From positions 1 through 28,891 of the IMG/VR virus record IMGVR_UViG_3300040806_001781: a stretch of DNA of 28,891 nt; one strand, 5' to 3'. Shown one piece after another: positions 1-7,708 of this stretch. The notes beneath the pieces were generated by a model. The model ran no database searches. It saw only the letters and a list, made by a program, of their open reading frames with translations, and was not told the origin of the DNA. The stretch's first letter is position 1; each line of letters begins with the position of its first letter. This stretch comes from a virus. A program made the position numbers and the translations under genes.

Positions 1-1201
1 ACCGGTTGACAACTGGTTTAATACTTTTTACAGATATATTGATAAGAAAGATGTAATTTATTTAACTGACCTAGATATCGATTCTGATGATATTATTATA
101 TACCCATTTGAAATTATGAATGTTGATTCAATATATCAAGAATTTATTATAAAAGGAAAAGGCGAGACATATGACAAGGGTGTATATCTCGTAGATACTA
201 TACCCGGACAAATTTTAAATCATATTAAGTCCGGTAGAATAAAAATTTTGTTTAATCAGATACAAGATCCGTTTATGCTTTCAACTGCACATGGTCTTAA
301 CAAAGGGATAGAATTTCTTGAATCCCTGGGTATTGACAGAAAGAACGTTATCTTTTTAGCAGGAAGCGAGCAAGCGTATGGATGTAATTATAATGTATTT
401 ACAAGTGATACATTTTTTGCTAAAGAGTGTGCAAGAGAAATGAGCGAAATGCCATTTACTGGCGGACTAGGATATGTAAGCGATTATATTCGTACTACAG
501 AATTAGATAAAAATCAATACAGAAAAAGTAAATTTTTATCGTTTAATAGAAACCTCGGTCATAGAGAACATAGAGTTTGGTTACTATATAATAGTGTAAA
601 AAACGGTTGGATAAATCAAGGACTATTTTCTTTTATTGAAGATATACATGTACCATGGGATAAATTTCCTAAGAATAATGAAGATTTAAAGTCTAACATA
701 GTAACAATATGTCAAAATCTTTTACCTTTAGAAATAGATACAATGAAAATCCCAAGAAATCAAAAACGAGGATTTCCAACTAATAATAACAAAAAAGAAT
801 TATATACTGATACGTATATTCATATCACTTCAGAAACTAAATTCTTTGACGGAGAAGTCTTCTTTTCTGAAAAGACATTTAGGCCTATAATAAATTTACA
901 ACCGTTTATATATTTAGGTGATTTTGGCGCTCTTAAAAAATTGCAAAAACTGGGGTTTAAAACGTTCCATCCTTTTATTGACGAAACCTACGACACTGTA
1001 GAAAATCCAATAGATAGGTTAAATTTAATAGAAAAAGAAATTAATAAAATAGCAAAAATGACACTTGAAGAAGTTCACGAATTGTATTATAATGTAGAAG
1101 ATATATTAATACATAACCAAGAACACTTAAAAATATTTAATGATGTTAATCCTCTTGATCCTGTTTTTAAAAAAATAAAGGAAATGTATAATGGAAATTA
1201 A
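1..1201 (+). CDS. Glycosyltransferase-like protein, 5' end cut by window
   Basis: The frame is open from base 2 (first complete codon), with 38 codons before the first ATG at 116. The gene therefore almost certainly begins outside the window and 116 is an internal Met. The visible part is 399 codons. The C-terminal third carries a segment (FFSEKTFRPI, then PFIYLGDFGALKKL, then GFKTF and an FIDETYD tail). I associate this segment with uncharacterised proteins of marine phages and polysaccharide loci, where it resembles the donor-binding end of fucosyltransferase- or exostosin-type glycosyltransferases. No DxD motif can be assigned with confidence. It opens a block of nucleotide-sugar genes and overlaps the next gene by 11 bases. 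The sugar-transfer role is inferred from this weak resemblance and the context. Confidence 0.5.
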   Translation, partial: PVDNWFNTFYRYIDKKDVIYLTDLDIDSDDIIIYPFEIMNVDSIYQEFIIKGKGETYDKGVYLVDTIPGQILNHIKSGRIKILFNQIQDPFMLSTAHGLNKGIEFLESLGIDRKNVIFLAGSEQAYGCNYNVFTSDTFFAKECAREMSEMPFTGGLGYVSDYIRTTELDKNQYRKSKFLSFNRNLGHREHRVWLLYNSVKNGWINQGLFSFIEDIHVPWDKFPKNNEDLKSNIVTICQNLLPLEIDTMKIPRNQKRGFPTNNNKKELYTDTYIHITSETKFFDGEVFFSEKTFRPIINLQPFIYLGDFGALKKLQKLGFKTFHPFIDETYDTVENPIDRLNLIEKEINKIAKMTLEEVHELYYNVEDILIHNQEHLKIFNDVNPLDPVFKKIKEMYNGN

Positions 1202-2156
1202 AGAAAAAAATATTTTAATAACAGGAGCAAATGGGCTAGTAGGTATTCCTACTGTAGAAAAGTGCTTAATTGAAGGTGCAGCTAATGTCTATGCTGTTGA
1301 TATAAAAACTGATAAATTAGAAAAAATAGTTGCAAACAATCTGCACATTGTCAATACAGATTTAACATACTTGGATAATTGCGAAAAATTATTTACAGAC
1401 TTTGATATTGACATAGTTTTACATATTGCTGGAATAAAAGGTTCTCCATCTAGAACAGCAAAGTGTCCTGCTGATTACTTTTTTCCAATGTCTATGTTTA
1501 ACAATAATATGATGTTGGCAAGTTATAAAGCAAATGTTGATTGGTTTGTATATTTGTCGTCAGTTGGAGTATATCATCCTGCAGACATTATGCACGAAGA
1601 TGACGTATGGAAAACTTTCCCTTCTAATAACGATTGGCACCCGGGTTGGACTAAACGTATGGGAGAATTAGCACTAGATGCATTAAAAATACAATATGGT
1701 TGGGATAATTGGACTATTTTACGACCGTCTAACATATACGGTTTAAACGATAACTTTGCTCAAGATGCTACGGTAATTAGCAGTAACATATGGAAATTAA
1801 AAAATGTTCCAGGAAATATAGTTGCATGGGGTAATGGTTCATCAAAAAGAGATTTTGTTTTTGGCAATGATGTTGCACAAGCAACAATCGATGTAGTCAA
1901 GAAAGAAGTAAAAGATACTATAAATTTTGGATGCGGAGAAGCTGTTACAATAAAAGATACTATCGAAGCAATTGCTGATGCGTATTACGAAATTACTGGA
2001 GAACGTAAAGACATAGAATGGGATGAAACAAAACCAAACGGTGATCCTATAAGATGTCTAAGTGCAGATAAGCAAAAGAAATATAACATATTACCTGCTA
2101 CGTCATTAAAAGAAGGAATAAAACTAACTGTAAAACATTACTTGGAGGTACAATGA
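1191..2156 (+). CDS. Extended SDR NAD-dependent epimerase/dehydratase, catalytic Tyr absent
   Basis: A 321-residue nucleotide-sugar epimerase/dehydratase-type protein. The N-terminal Rossmann motif TGANGLVG (residues 11-18) is the GxxGxxG NAD(P) site. SSVGVY (123-128) is the active-site Ser strand, and RPSNIYG (178-184) is the usual substrate-domain motif. The active-site helix reads PGWTKRMGE: Lys155 is in place, but the Tyr expected four residues earlier is Pro151. The enzyme may therefore use another acid/base, or the protein may no longer do the classical redox step. An AAGGAA ribosome site lies about 6 bases before the ATG. It overlaps the previous gene by 11 bases and the next by 4 (ATGA). 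The exact sugar substrate cannot be read from the sequence. Confidence 0.85.
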   Translation: MEIKEKNILITGANGLVGIPTVEKCLIEGAANVYAVDIKTDKLEKIVANNLHIVNTDLTYLDNCEKLFTDFDIDIVLHIAGIKGSPSRTAKCPADYFFPMSMFNNNMMLASYKANVDWFVYLSSVGVYHPADIMHEDDVWKTFPSNNDWHPGWTKRMGELALDALKIQYGWDNWTILRPSNIYGLNDNFAQDATVISSNIWKLKNVPGNIVAWGNGSSKRDFVFGNDVAQATIDVVKKEVKDTINFGCGEAVTIKDTIEAIADAYYEITGERKDIEWDETKPNGDPIRCLSADKQKKYNILPATSLKEGIKLTVKHYLEVQ

Positions 2157-3145
2157 AACACACAGATAAAATTTTAGTTACCGGAGCTAGTGGATTTATT
2201 GGCTCTCACATTTTAAGGACCTTGTACCAACAAGGATTTACAAACTTACGTGCATCTTCTTATTCGAGAGATTTACGCAATGACTTCGATGGTTGCGAAA
2301 CTATTGAATTAGTAAAAGGAGATTTAAGAAACGAAGATTTTTGTAATCAAGTATCTAAAGATGTTGACGTTGTATTTCATTGTAGTGCTAATACCACAAA
2401 CGCATTAGATACGAAAGAAAATCCTCTATTGCACGTTACTCCTAATGTACAAATGAATGTAAATTTGATGGAACAAAGTTGGAGAAACAGTGTAAGAAAG
2501 TTTATTTTTATTTCGTCAAACACAGTATATCCGGAAATGGGAGACGAATACTGTTCAGAAGAAATAGACGTACCAAAAACAGATCTAATACCTGTATACA
2601 AAGCAGTAGGAGGAATGAAACGCTACGGAGAGTCGCTTTGCGATTTCTTTAGCAATCAAATTCATAATCCTATGCAGTGTGTTGTAATACGTCCTGGCAA
2701 TGCATATGGTCCTAATGATAAATTTGATTTTGAAAAATGTCATGTTACACCTGCAAGTGTTCGTAAAATTGCTGATAATATGAATCCTATTCCTGTGTGG
2801 GGAGACGGTAGTGACATTAGAGATTTGTTATATGTAGAAGATATGGCAGAAGGTATTGTCTTTGTTGCAGAACATGTAGACACATACGACTATTATAATG
2901 TGTGCTATGGTAAAGGACACAGTGTTAATGAAGTATTACACATGCTTAAAGAAATAGATGGTAATAATAATCCAATTGAATATGGAACTAATAAGGCCTT
3001 TATGATAAGCAAAAGATTGCTTTCTAATGAAAAAGTGAAAGAACTAGGTTGGGAACCTAAGTATACACTAAAAGAAGGTTTAGCAAAAACATTAGAATGG
3101 TATAGGGAGAATCGTCATTTGTACGATCCAAATTCAAAATTATGA
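2153..3145 (+). CDS. Extended SDR NAD-dependent epimerase/dehydratase, second copy, catalytic Tyr absent
   Basis: A 330-residue extended SDR protein. TGASGFIG (10-17) is the nucleotide-binding glycine motif, SSNTVYP (121-127) the Ser strand, and RPGNAYGP (180-187) the substrate-side motif. In the active-site helix, AVGGMKRYGE places Lys156 correctly, but the residue four before it is Val152 instead of Tyr. A Tyr at 149 is out of register. A strong ribosome site (GGAGG) lies 4 bases upstream of the ATG. It overlaps both neighbours by 4 bases (ATGA), so it is part of one translationally coupled run with the other two SDR genes. It likely works on a nucleotide sugar; whether it is catalytically normal is uncertain. 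Confidence 0.85.
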   Translation: MKHTDKILVTGASGFIGSHILRTLYQQGFTNLRASSYSRDLRNDFDGCETIELVKGDLRNEDFCNQVSKDVDVVFHCSANTTNALDTKENPLLHVTPNVQMNVNLMEQSWRNSVRKFIFISSNTVYPEMGDEYCSEEIDVPKTDLIPVYKAVGGMKRYGESLCDFFSNQIHNPMQCVVIRPGNAYGPNDKFDFEKCHVTPASVRKIADNMNPIPVWGDGSDIRDLLYVEDMAEGIVFVAEHVDTYDYYNVCYGKGHSVNEVLHMLKEIDGNNNPIEYGTNKAFMISKRLLSNEKVKELGWEPKYTLKEGLAKTLEWYRENRHLYDPNSKL

Positions 3146-4074
3146 TAAAAGTATTAATAACAGGCGGAGCAGGATATTTAGGATCAACAGCAGCAGAATA
3201 CTTACTTAGTAAAGGGTATGCTGTTACTGTGCTTGACAACTTAATGTACAAGCAATTATCCTTGCTACATTTATTTAAAAATGAAAACTTTAAATTTATA
3301 AAAGGTGACGTTCGTAATGTTGAACTTTTACAATCACTAGTAAAAGATCATGACGTTGTTATTCCTTTGGCAGCAATAGTAGGAATGCCTGCGTGTGCAG
3401 CAAATCCTGAACTTACTGTAGAAGTTAATCACAAGCAAATAGATAATATACTAGAAGTAGTAACTCATCAAAAACTTATTATTCCTAATACAAACAGTCA
3501 GTATGGATCTAGTCCTGACATTATCACTGAAGAAAGTCCTTTTAAGCCACTTAGTTTATATGCGAAAACTAAGTGTGATGCTGAAGATGCTGTACTTGCA
3601 AAAGGTGGTATAGCATTAAGACTAGCAACAGTATTTGGTGTAGGAACACGTATGCGTCAAGACTTGTTAGTAAATGATTTTGTATACAAGGCAATGGTAG
3701 ATGGTTATTTAGTGTTGTTTGAAGCACATTTTAAACGAAATTATATTCATGTACAAGACATTGCAAGAACATTTGAGTTTATGATCGAAAACTATGACAA
3801 GTGTAGTGGACAACCATTTAATGTAGGTCTTTCAACTGCAAATCTTAGTAAACTTGAACTAGCAGAAAAAATTAAAGATCATATTCCAAATCTTGTAATT
3901 AAGCAAGACGAGTTTAAAAAAGACTTTGATCAACGTAACTATATTGTAAGTAATGAAAAAATAGAAAGTCTTGGTTGGAAACCTATGTATGATTTAGATT
4001 ATGGTATTAAACAACTAATACACGCTTACGATATAGTTATTACACATAACAATAGGAGTTTTACAAATCTATGA
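3142..4074 (+). CDS. Extended SDR NAD-dependent nucleotide-sugar epimerase/dehydratase (intact active site)
   Basis: A 310-residue SDR protein. TGGAGYLG (7-14) is the NAD-binding motif. The active site is canonical, with YAKTK giving Tyr140 and Lys144, and the N-T-N-S-Q-Y strand precedes it (116-121). RLATVFG replaces the RPxNxYG motif. Of the three tandem epimerase-like genes this is the only one with the complete Tyr-Lys pair, so it is the best candidate for an active epimerase/dehydratase in the cluster. It starts within the ATGA overlap with the previous gene and ends in the same kind of overlap with the next. Family assignment is firm; substrate is unknown. Confidence 0.88.
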   Translation: MIKVLITGGAGYLGSTAAEYLLSKGYAVTVLDNLMYKQLSLLHLFKNENFKFIKGDVRNVELLQSLVKDHDVVIPLAAIVGMPACAANPELTVEVNHKQIDNILEVVTHQKLIIPNTNSQYGSSPDIITEESPFKPLSLYAKTKCDAEDAVLAKGGIALRLATVFGVGTRMRQDLLVNDFVYKAMVDGYLVLFEAHFKRNYIHVQDIARTFEFMIENYDKCSGQPFNVGLSTANLSKLELAEKIKDHIPNLVIKQDEFKKDFDQRNYIVSNEKIESLGWKPMYDLDYGIKQLIHAYDIVITHNNRSFTNL

Positions 4075-4493
4075 GTAAGAAAAAAGAAAGAAAATATTTA
4101 CATACACTAGGTGATCTTATTGATAGACTTAGTATTGTACAGTTAAAAGAAGTGTTTATTCCTGAATTTAAAGATGAATATGCTCAAGAAATAGACGACA
4201 TAGTACATGACATACAAATCATATTAGATGACAAAGAAGTAGTACTTGATGCAGAAACTATTAGAGCAATAGTTGTTTGTTCGCAAATGAATCTTCATAT
4301 TTGGCATAACGAGTCAAATTATAGACGAGGTATAAAAGACGGAAATAATTTAGAACTAACGCATGGGCTAAATGGAATAAGAAATACTAGTAAAAATATT
4401 ATTCAAGAAAGTGTCGGCGGAAGAAAAGATTATAAAGTTGATTGCCTAGCAGCAGAATTTAACGATTGGGAAATTAGCTGGAAGCGTAAATGA
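4071..4493 (+). CDS. Small conserved protein, possibly DUF4254-like
   Basis: A 140-residue, charged, probably all-helical soluble protein with no signal peptide or membrane segment. The start (LGDLIDRLSIVQLK, about residues 13-26) and a middle segment QMNLHIWHNESNYRRG (about 93-108) recall the DUF4254 family of small proteins found in lipopolysaccharide and surface-sugar loci. I cannot confirm this without a profile search. A GGAG ribosome site lies 13 bases before the ATG, and the start overlaps the previous stop (ATGA). Placement between an epimerase and an SGNH hydrolase suggests a role in the same sugar pathway. No catalytic motif is recognised. Confidence 0.45.
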   Translation: MSKKKERKYLHTLGDLIDRLSIVQLKEVFIPEFKDEYAQEIDDIVHDIQIILDDKEVVLDAETIRAIVVCSQMNLHIWHNESNYRRGIKDGNNLELTHGLNGIRNTSKNIIQESVGGRKDYKVDCLAAEFNDWEISWKRK

Positions 4494-5380
4494 TTCTAAA
4501 AAGTAAGAAAAAACAAAAAGGAATGATTTTTGCAGGATGTTCTTTTACGTGGGGACAAGGATTATATTTTTATTCAGGAATGAATACACTAGTAAACCCT
4601 AAGCCACACGAGTTTAACGAAAGTGACGTTCAATATTCTCATGTAGAGTTTACAAAGTCTAGAAGATTTCCTAGATTAGTTGCTAATCATTTTAATTCCT
4701 TTGAAGTTTGCCAATCGTGGAATGGAGGGTCTTATCCAAGCATAATGAATTATTGGAACAATGCGCTATCTTCTACATATGCTCCGCCGTTTAATAAAAC
4801 AATGGATAGTCACGATTATTGGAATCAAGGCTATGAATACGAAGATTTTGAATATATAGTTTTTCAGATGACTATGTGGAATCGTAGTAATATACCATTA
4901 ACTTGGGCACAAAAATATTTTAGTAGAGATACTGTTGAATATTGGAGTCTTTTACAAAGAGAAATGAGGTTAAAGCAAATTTTAAAAGAAAATGAAATGA
5001 CTTTAGGAGAACTTATTCATAAAGCTAAAAAAGATGTGATAGTAAGTACTAAAAGTTTTTTAAAAAACTTTGAAGAAAAAGGAATAAAAGTAGTTTTACT
5101 TTGCTGGCCAGATGATCTAGTTACCTATATTCAAAACGATACTTGGATGAGAAAAAAACTAGTTACACTGACTTACAAAAAACATAATTATAATTCTATA
5201 GAAGACATGATGAACGCACGATTACCGTCTAACACTGGAGATGCTAATCCTGAACTAACAATATATAAAGATACTGAATATTTTGAAGTTCCACCTGTTG
5301 ATCATCATCCATCTTTGACTTGTCATCAAGTAATTGCAGATAATATAATACAACACATTGGGAGAAGATACGGTGGATAA
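4490..5380 (+). CDS. SGNH/GDSL-type hydrolase-like protein
   Basis: A 296-residue protein. Near the N terminus, GCSFTWGQG (16-24) is a block I with candidate nucleophile Ser18. Near the C terminus, DHHPS (271-275) is the DxHP form of block V, giving Asp271/His273 as the acid-base pair, followed by a helix with His279. VVLLCWPDD is a central strand of the fold. Proteins of this type add or remove O-acyl (often acetyl) groups on glycans. Here it sits inside a nucleotide-sugar block, so acting on a surface sugar is a reasonable inference. No signal peptide is seen, so it is probably cytoplasmic. The start overlaps the previous stop (ATGA), and the stop overlaps the next GTG start by 8 bases. Confidence 0.72.
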   Translation: MILKSKKKQKGMIFAGCSFTWGQGLYFYSGMNTLVNPKPHEFNESDVQYSHVEFTKSRRFPRLVANHFNSFEVCQSWNGGSYPSIMNYWNNALSSTYAPPFNKTMDSHDYWNQGYEYEDFEYIVFQMTMWNRSNIPLTWAQKYFSRDTVEYWSLLQREMRLKQILKENEMTLGELIHKAKKDVIVSTKSFLKNFEEKGIKVVLLCWPDDLVTYIQNDTWMRKKLVTLTYKKHNYNSIEDMMNARLPSNTGDANPELTIYKDTEYFEVPPVDHHPSLTCHQVIADNIIQHIGRRYGG

Positions 5381-5903
5381 TACTGTTTACAAAGATGAAC
5401 TTACTAGAGCAATGACATTATTAGGAAGTAAATCTGATACAAAATTTATAGGACAACAAATTGTATATCCTGGAAATCCGATGAGCGGAACATTAGGAGG
5501 AGTTGACAATTCTAAAATGATCGAAGTTCCGGTGTTCGAAGAAACACAAATGGGAATGAGCTTAGGCTATGCAGCAACAGGAAAATTTGTTATTACTTTT
5601 TATCCTAGGTGGGACTTTTTAGTTTGTGCAACTAATCAGTTAGTAAATCATGTTGATAAATTTGAAAATATGACAGGAAAACGTGTTGGTATGATAATAC
5701 GTCTAGGTAAAGGATCTGATAAGCCTTTAGATCCAGGACATCAGCATAAAGGTAATTATTTTAAAGAATTTCAGTCAATGTGTCCTAATATAAAGTTTCA
5801 TGATCTTACAGATCATAATTTAATTTACAATACTTATGAGACAGCATATAATGAAGGCGGTATACATGTAATTGTAGAGTATCCTGAACTTTATTATGCT
5901 TAG
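5373..5903 (+). CDS. Thiamine-diphosphate enzyme pyrimidine domain (transketolase / E1-beta type), stand-alone
   Basis: A 176-residue protein made of one domain that resembles the pyrimidine-binding domain of transketolase and of pyruvate-dehydrogenase E1-beta. IEVPVFEETQMGMSLGYA (about 50-67) matches the E1-beta segment carrying the Glu (here probably Glu57) that protonates the cofactor ring. It is followed by the FYPRWDFLVCATNQLVNH stretch typical of the subunit interface. The C-terminal transketolase domain is missing, and no diphosphate-binding partner domain lies in this window. A start at GTG 5373 is preferred over TTG 5358: GGGAGAAG lies just before the GTG and the overlap becomes 8 bases, as at several junctions here. 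It likely needs a partner encoded outside the window to build or condense a sugar precursor. Confidence 0.72.
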   Translation: MDNTVYKDELTRAMTLLGSKSDTKFIGQQIVYPGNPMSGTLGGVDNSKMIEVPVFEETQMGMSLGYAATGKFVITFYPRWDFLVCATNQLVNHVDKFENMTGKRVGMIIRLGKGSDKPLDPGHQHKGNYFKEFQSMCPNIKFHDLTDHNLIYNTYETAYNEGGIHVIVEYPELYYA

Positions 5904-5911
5904 GGAGGTAT

Positions 5912-6310
5912 ATGAAAAAGATATTTGTAAATGGTACGTTTGATATATTGCATCCAGGACATATGGCTTTGTTTGAATATGCAAAGCAGCAAGGTGATTA
6001 TTTGTTAGTTGCAATTGATGCAGATAGTAGAGTAAAGCAATTTAAAGGTGATTCTCGACCTATTAACAATCAAGAAACGAGAAAGCGTATGTTAGAGTGT
6101 GTAAAATTTATAGACGAAGTTAGTATATTTGACAGTGATGAAAGTCTAACTAATACTGTAAAAAATTATTCACCTGACTTAATGATAGTTGGATCTGATT
6201 ATCGTAATAAAAGAGTAATAGGAAGTGAACATGCAAAGGAACTCTTTTTCTTTGAACGAGACGAAAGATATTCTTCAACAAAAGTCATTGAGACTGTTGA
6301 TAGTAGGTGA
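5912..6310 (+). CDS. Cytidylyltransferase-like nucleotidyltransferase (HldE C-terminal / TagD type)
   Basis: A 132-residue protein with the full small-nucleotidyltransferase signature. NGTFDILHPGH (7-17) contains the HxGH motif, and RYSSTKVIE (119-127) is the ISSTKI-like motif. Length matches single-domain glycerol-3-phosphate cytidylyltransferase (TagD) or the C-terminal domain of HldE. The next gene is an HldE N-terminal-like kinase, so activation of a sugar 1-phosphate (heptose type) to a nucleotide sugar is most likely. TagD-type chemistry remains possible. A strong ribosome site (GGGAGG) lies upstream of the ATG. The 3' end overlaps the likely start of the kinase gene. Confidence 0.85.
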   Translation: MKKIFVNGTFDILHPGHMALFEYAKQQGDYLLVAIDADSRVKQFKGDSRPINNQETRKRMLECVKFIDEVSIFDSDESLTNTVKNYSPDLMIVGSDYRNKRVIGSEHAKELFFFERDERYSSTKVIETVDSR

Positions 6311-7049
6311 CGGGTGTTGTGATTATAACCATTTTGGAAGTGTTAAGCGACTAAGTGAAGAAGCACCAGTTCCTATATTTAATTTAGAGTATTCTACTGA
6401 CAAGTTGGGAATGACATATAATGTTAAAGAAAACTTTCAAAATCTAGGTGTAGAAGATATAGACTTACACACATTTGTTATAGAAAACAAGCATCGTTAT
6501 ATAGAAAAACGCTTTTCACAGCAATTATATCGTATAGACGAAAAAACTCAAACTAAAGTTGATATAATTAATGATGTATTAGATGACATAAAAGATAAAG
6601 AGTATGATGCTGTAGTAATATCTGATTACGACAAAGGTACGCTATCTTATGAAGATATTGAATTAATAATTAATTCAGTTGGAACTACTCCTGTTTTTAT
6701 TGACACAAAAAAGACAGATCTAAAAAGATTTAAAAAATGCATTATTAAAATTAATGAAAATGAATATAATAATTCTATATCTTATAGCGAAAGTATGATA
6801 GTTACACGTTCAGACAAAGATGTCATTTATGTTAAAGATGGGAAAGCAACAGAAAACTTTCCTGTAGATAAGGTAGATTTACATGATGTTACAGGAGCAG
6901 GAGATAGCTTTTTAGCAGCGTTTGTTGTTTACTATGTTACAACAAATAACTTTAAAAATGCTATAAACTTTGCTATTAGATCAAGTCAAATAACAGTTCA
7001 GCAGTTCGGTGTATATGCACCTAGATTGGAGGAAATATGTCAAGACTAA
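6231..7049 (+). CDS. PfkB-family sugar kinase, HldE N-terminal-like (heptose-phosphate kinase type)
   Basis: A 272-residue PfkB/ribokinase-type kinase. LLIVGDGCCDYNHFG near the N terminus, followed by RLSEEAPVPIF, follows the order seen in HldE/RfaE1 (GDVMLD, then R-x-S-x-EAPVP). DVTGAGDSF (219-227) is the PfkB signature 2 with catalytic base Asp225. It is some 40-50 residues shorter than the usual kinase domain. The start is ambiguous: GTG 6225 opens the frame, ATG 6231 has GGAAG just upstream and is preferred, and TTG codons near 6280 would remove most of the long (80-base) overlap with the nucleotidyltransferase gene. Together the two genes make a split HldE-like pair for activating a phosphorylated sugar. 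Confidence 0.8.
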   Translation: MQRNSFSLNETKDILQQKSLRLLIVGDGCCDYNHFGSVKRLSEEAPVPIFNLEYSTDKLGMTYNVKENFQNLGVEDIDLHTFVIENKHRYIEKRFSQQLYRIDEKTQTKVDIINDVLDDIKDKEYDAVVISDYDKGTLSYEDIELIINSVGTTPVFIDTKKTDLKRFKKCIIKINENEYNNSISYSESMIVTRSDKDVIYVKDGKATENFPVDKVDLHDVTGAGDSFLAAFVVYYVTTNNFKNAINFAIRSSQITVQQFGVYAPRLEEICQD

Positions 7050-7396
7050 AAGGCGAAGTAGAAAAAGGTTGGGGCAGTGAAACTATATTTGCTACAAACG
7101 ATTTGTATTGTGGCAAACTACTAAACTTTAACGCAGGTGCTAAGTTTAGTATGCACTTGCATAAAGAAAAAGACGAAACTTGGTATGTGCTCAAAGGAAA
7201 GTTCCAAGTAACTATCATTGATACACGAGATGCAACCCAGACTACTTACAACCTTAATGAAGGCGACAAATGGCATAATCCTCCTATGATGCCGCATCAA
7301 CTTTTATGTATAGAAAAAGGGACTATAATAGAAGTTAGCACACCTGATAGTGTTGAAGATAATTACAGAGTAATGCCAGGAGATAGCCAACGTTGA
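7037..7396 (+). CDS. Cupin-fold protein, sugar-isomerase-like
   Basis: A 119-residue single cupin. Motif 1 has Gly34, His40, His42, Glu47 and Gly54. Motif 2 has Gly77, PPMMPH (82-87) and His87. The three His and one Glu would bind one metal. Small cupins of this kind occur in mannose-6-phosphate isomerase (ManC C-terminal-like) and sugar 3,4-isomerase families. Its position between a sugar kinase and a HAD phosphatase suggests it isomerises a pathway sugar. GGAGG lies 5 bases before the ATG, and the start overlaps the kinase stop by 13 bases. Reaction direction and substrate are unknown. Confidence 0.78.
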   Translation: MSRLKGEVEKGWGSETIFATNDLYCGKLLNFNAGAKFSMHLHKEKDETWYVLKGKFQVTIIDTRDATQTTYNLNEGDKWHNPPMMPHQLLCIEKGTIIEVSTPDSVEDNYRVMPGDSQR

Positions 7397-7677
7397 TTTA
7401 TATTGTAGACATAGACGGCACAATATGTAAAAGTATTAACAGCGATTATCCTAATTCCACTCCTTATCAAGATCGTATACAAAAAATCAATAAACTATAC
7501 GATGAGGGAAATACAGTTATATACTGGACAGCAAGAGGCGCTACATCAGGCATTGATTGGTCTGATCTAACAAAACAGCAACTTGATAAATGGGGCTGCA
7601 AGTATCACGAAGTACGTATGCAAAAACCTCATTACGATGTTTGGGTAGACGACAAAGCAAATTGGATATTTGATTGA
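7393..7677 (+). CDS. Mini HAD-superfamily phosphatase, TTG start
   Basis: A 94-residue compact HAD protein. DIDGT (6-10) gives nucleophile Asp6 and acid/base Asp8. TARG (46-49) is the motif II Thr, Lys78 (QKPHYD) fits motif III, and WVDDKA (84-89) is the motif IV acidic pair. There is no cap domain. The start is TTG, forming a TTGA overlap with the preceding TGA stop, the TTG equivalent of the ATGA junctions used elsewhere here. Among HldE-like and cupin genes, it could supply the GmhB-type step (removal of a sugar bisphosphate phosphate), although it is much smaller than GmhB. The family call is firm; the role is inferred. Confidence 0.8.
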   Translation: MIYIVDIDGTICKSINSDYPNSTPYQDRIQKINKLYDEGNTVIYWTARGATSGIDWSDLTKQQLDKWGCKYHEVRMQKPHYDVWVDDKANWIFD

Positions 7678-7702
7678 CAAATAAACAAAAGTAGTTTATA
7701 AT
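7674..7702 (+). promoter_or_regulatory. Consensus sigma70-like promoter, possibly giving a leaderless mRNA
   Basis: TTGACA at 7674-7679 and TATAAT at 7697-7702 are separated by 17 bases, a perfect match to the bacterial vegetative consensus. The expected start site is about base 7709, the A of the ATG of the 848-codon gene. No Shine-Dalgarno sequence lies before that ATG. The -35 element overlaps the stop codon of the HAD gene. TATAATAA (7697-7704) also resembles the T4-late box, so the sigma factor that uses it is uncertain. Confidence 0.6.
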
Positions 7703-7708
7703 AACAAA

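Noticed and set aside
5358-5372. TTG 5358 as start of the thiamine-domain gene
   Set aside because: GTG 5373 has GGGAGAAG at the right distance and gives the usual 8-base overlap.
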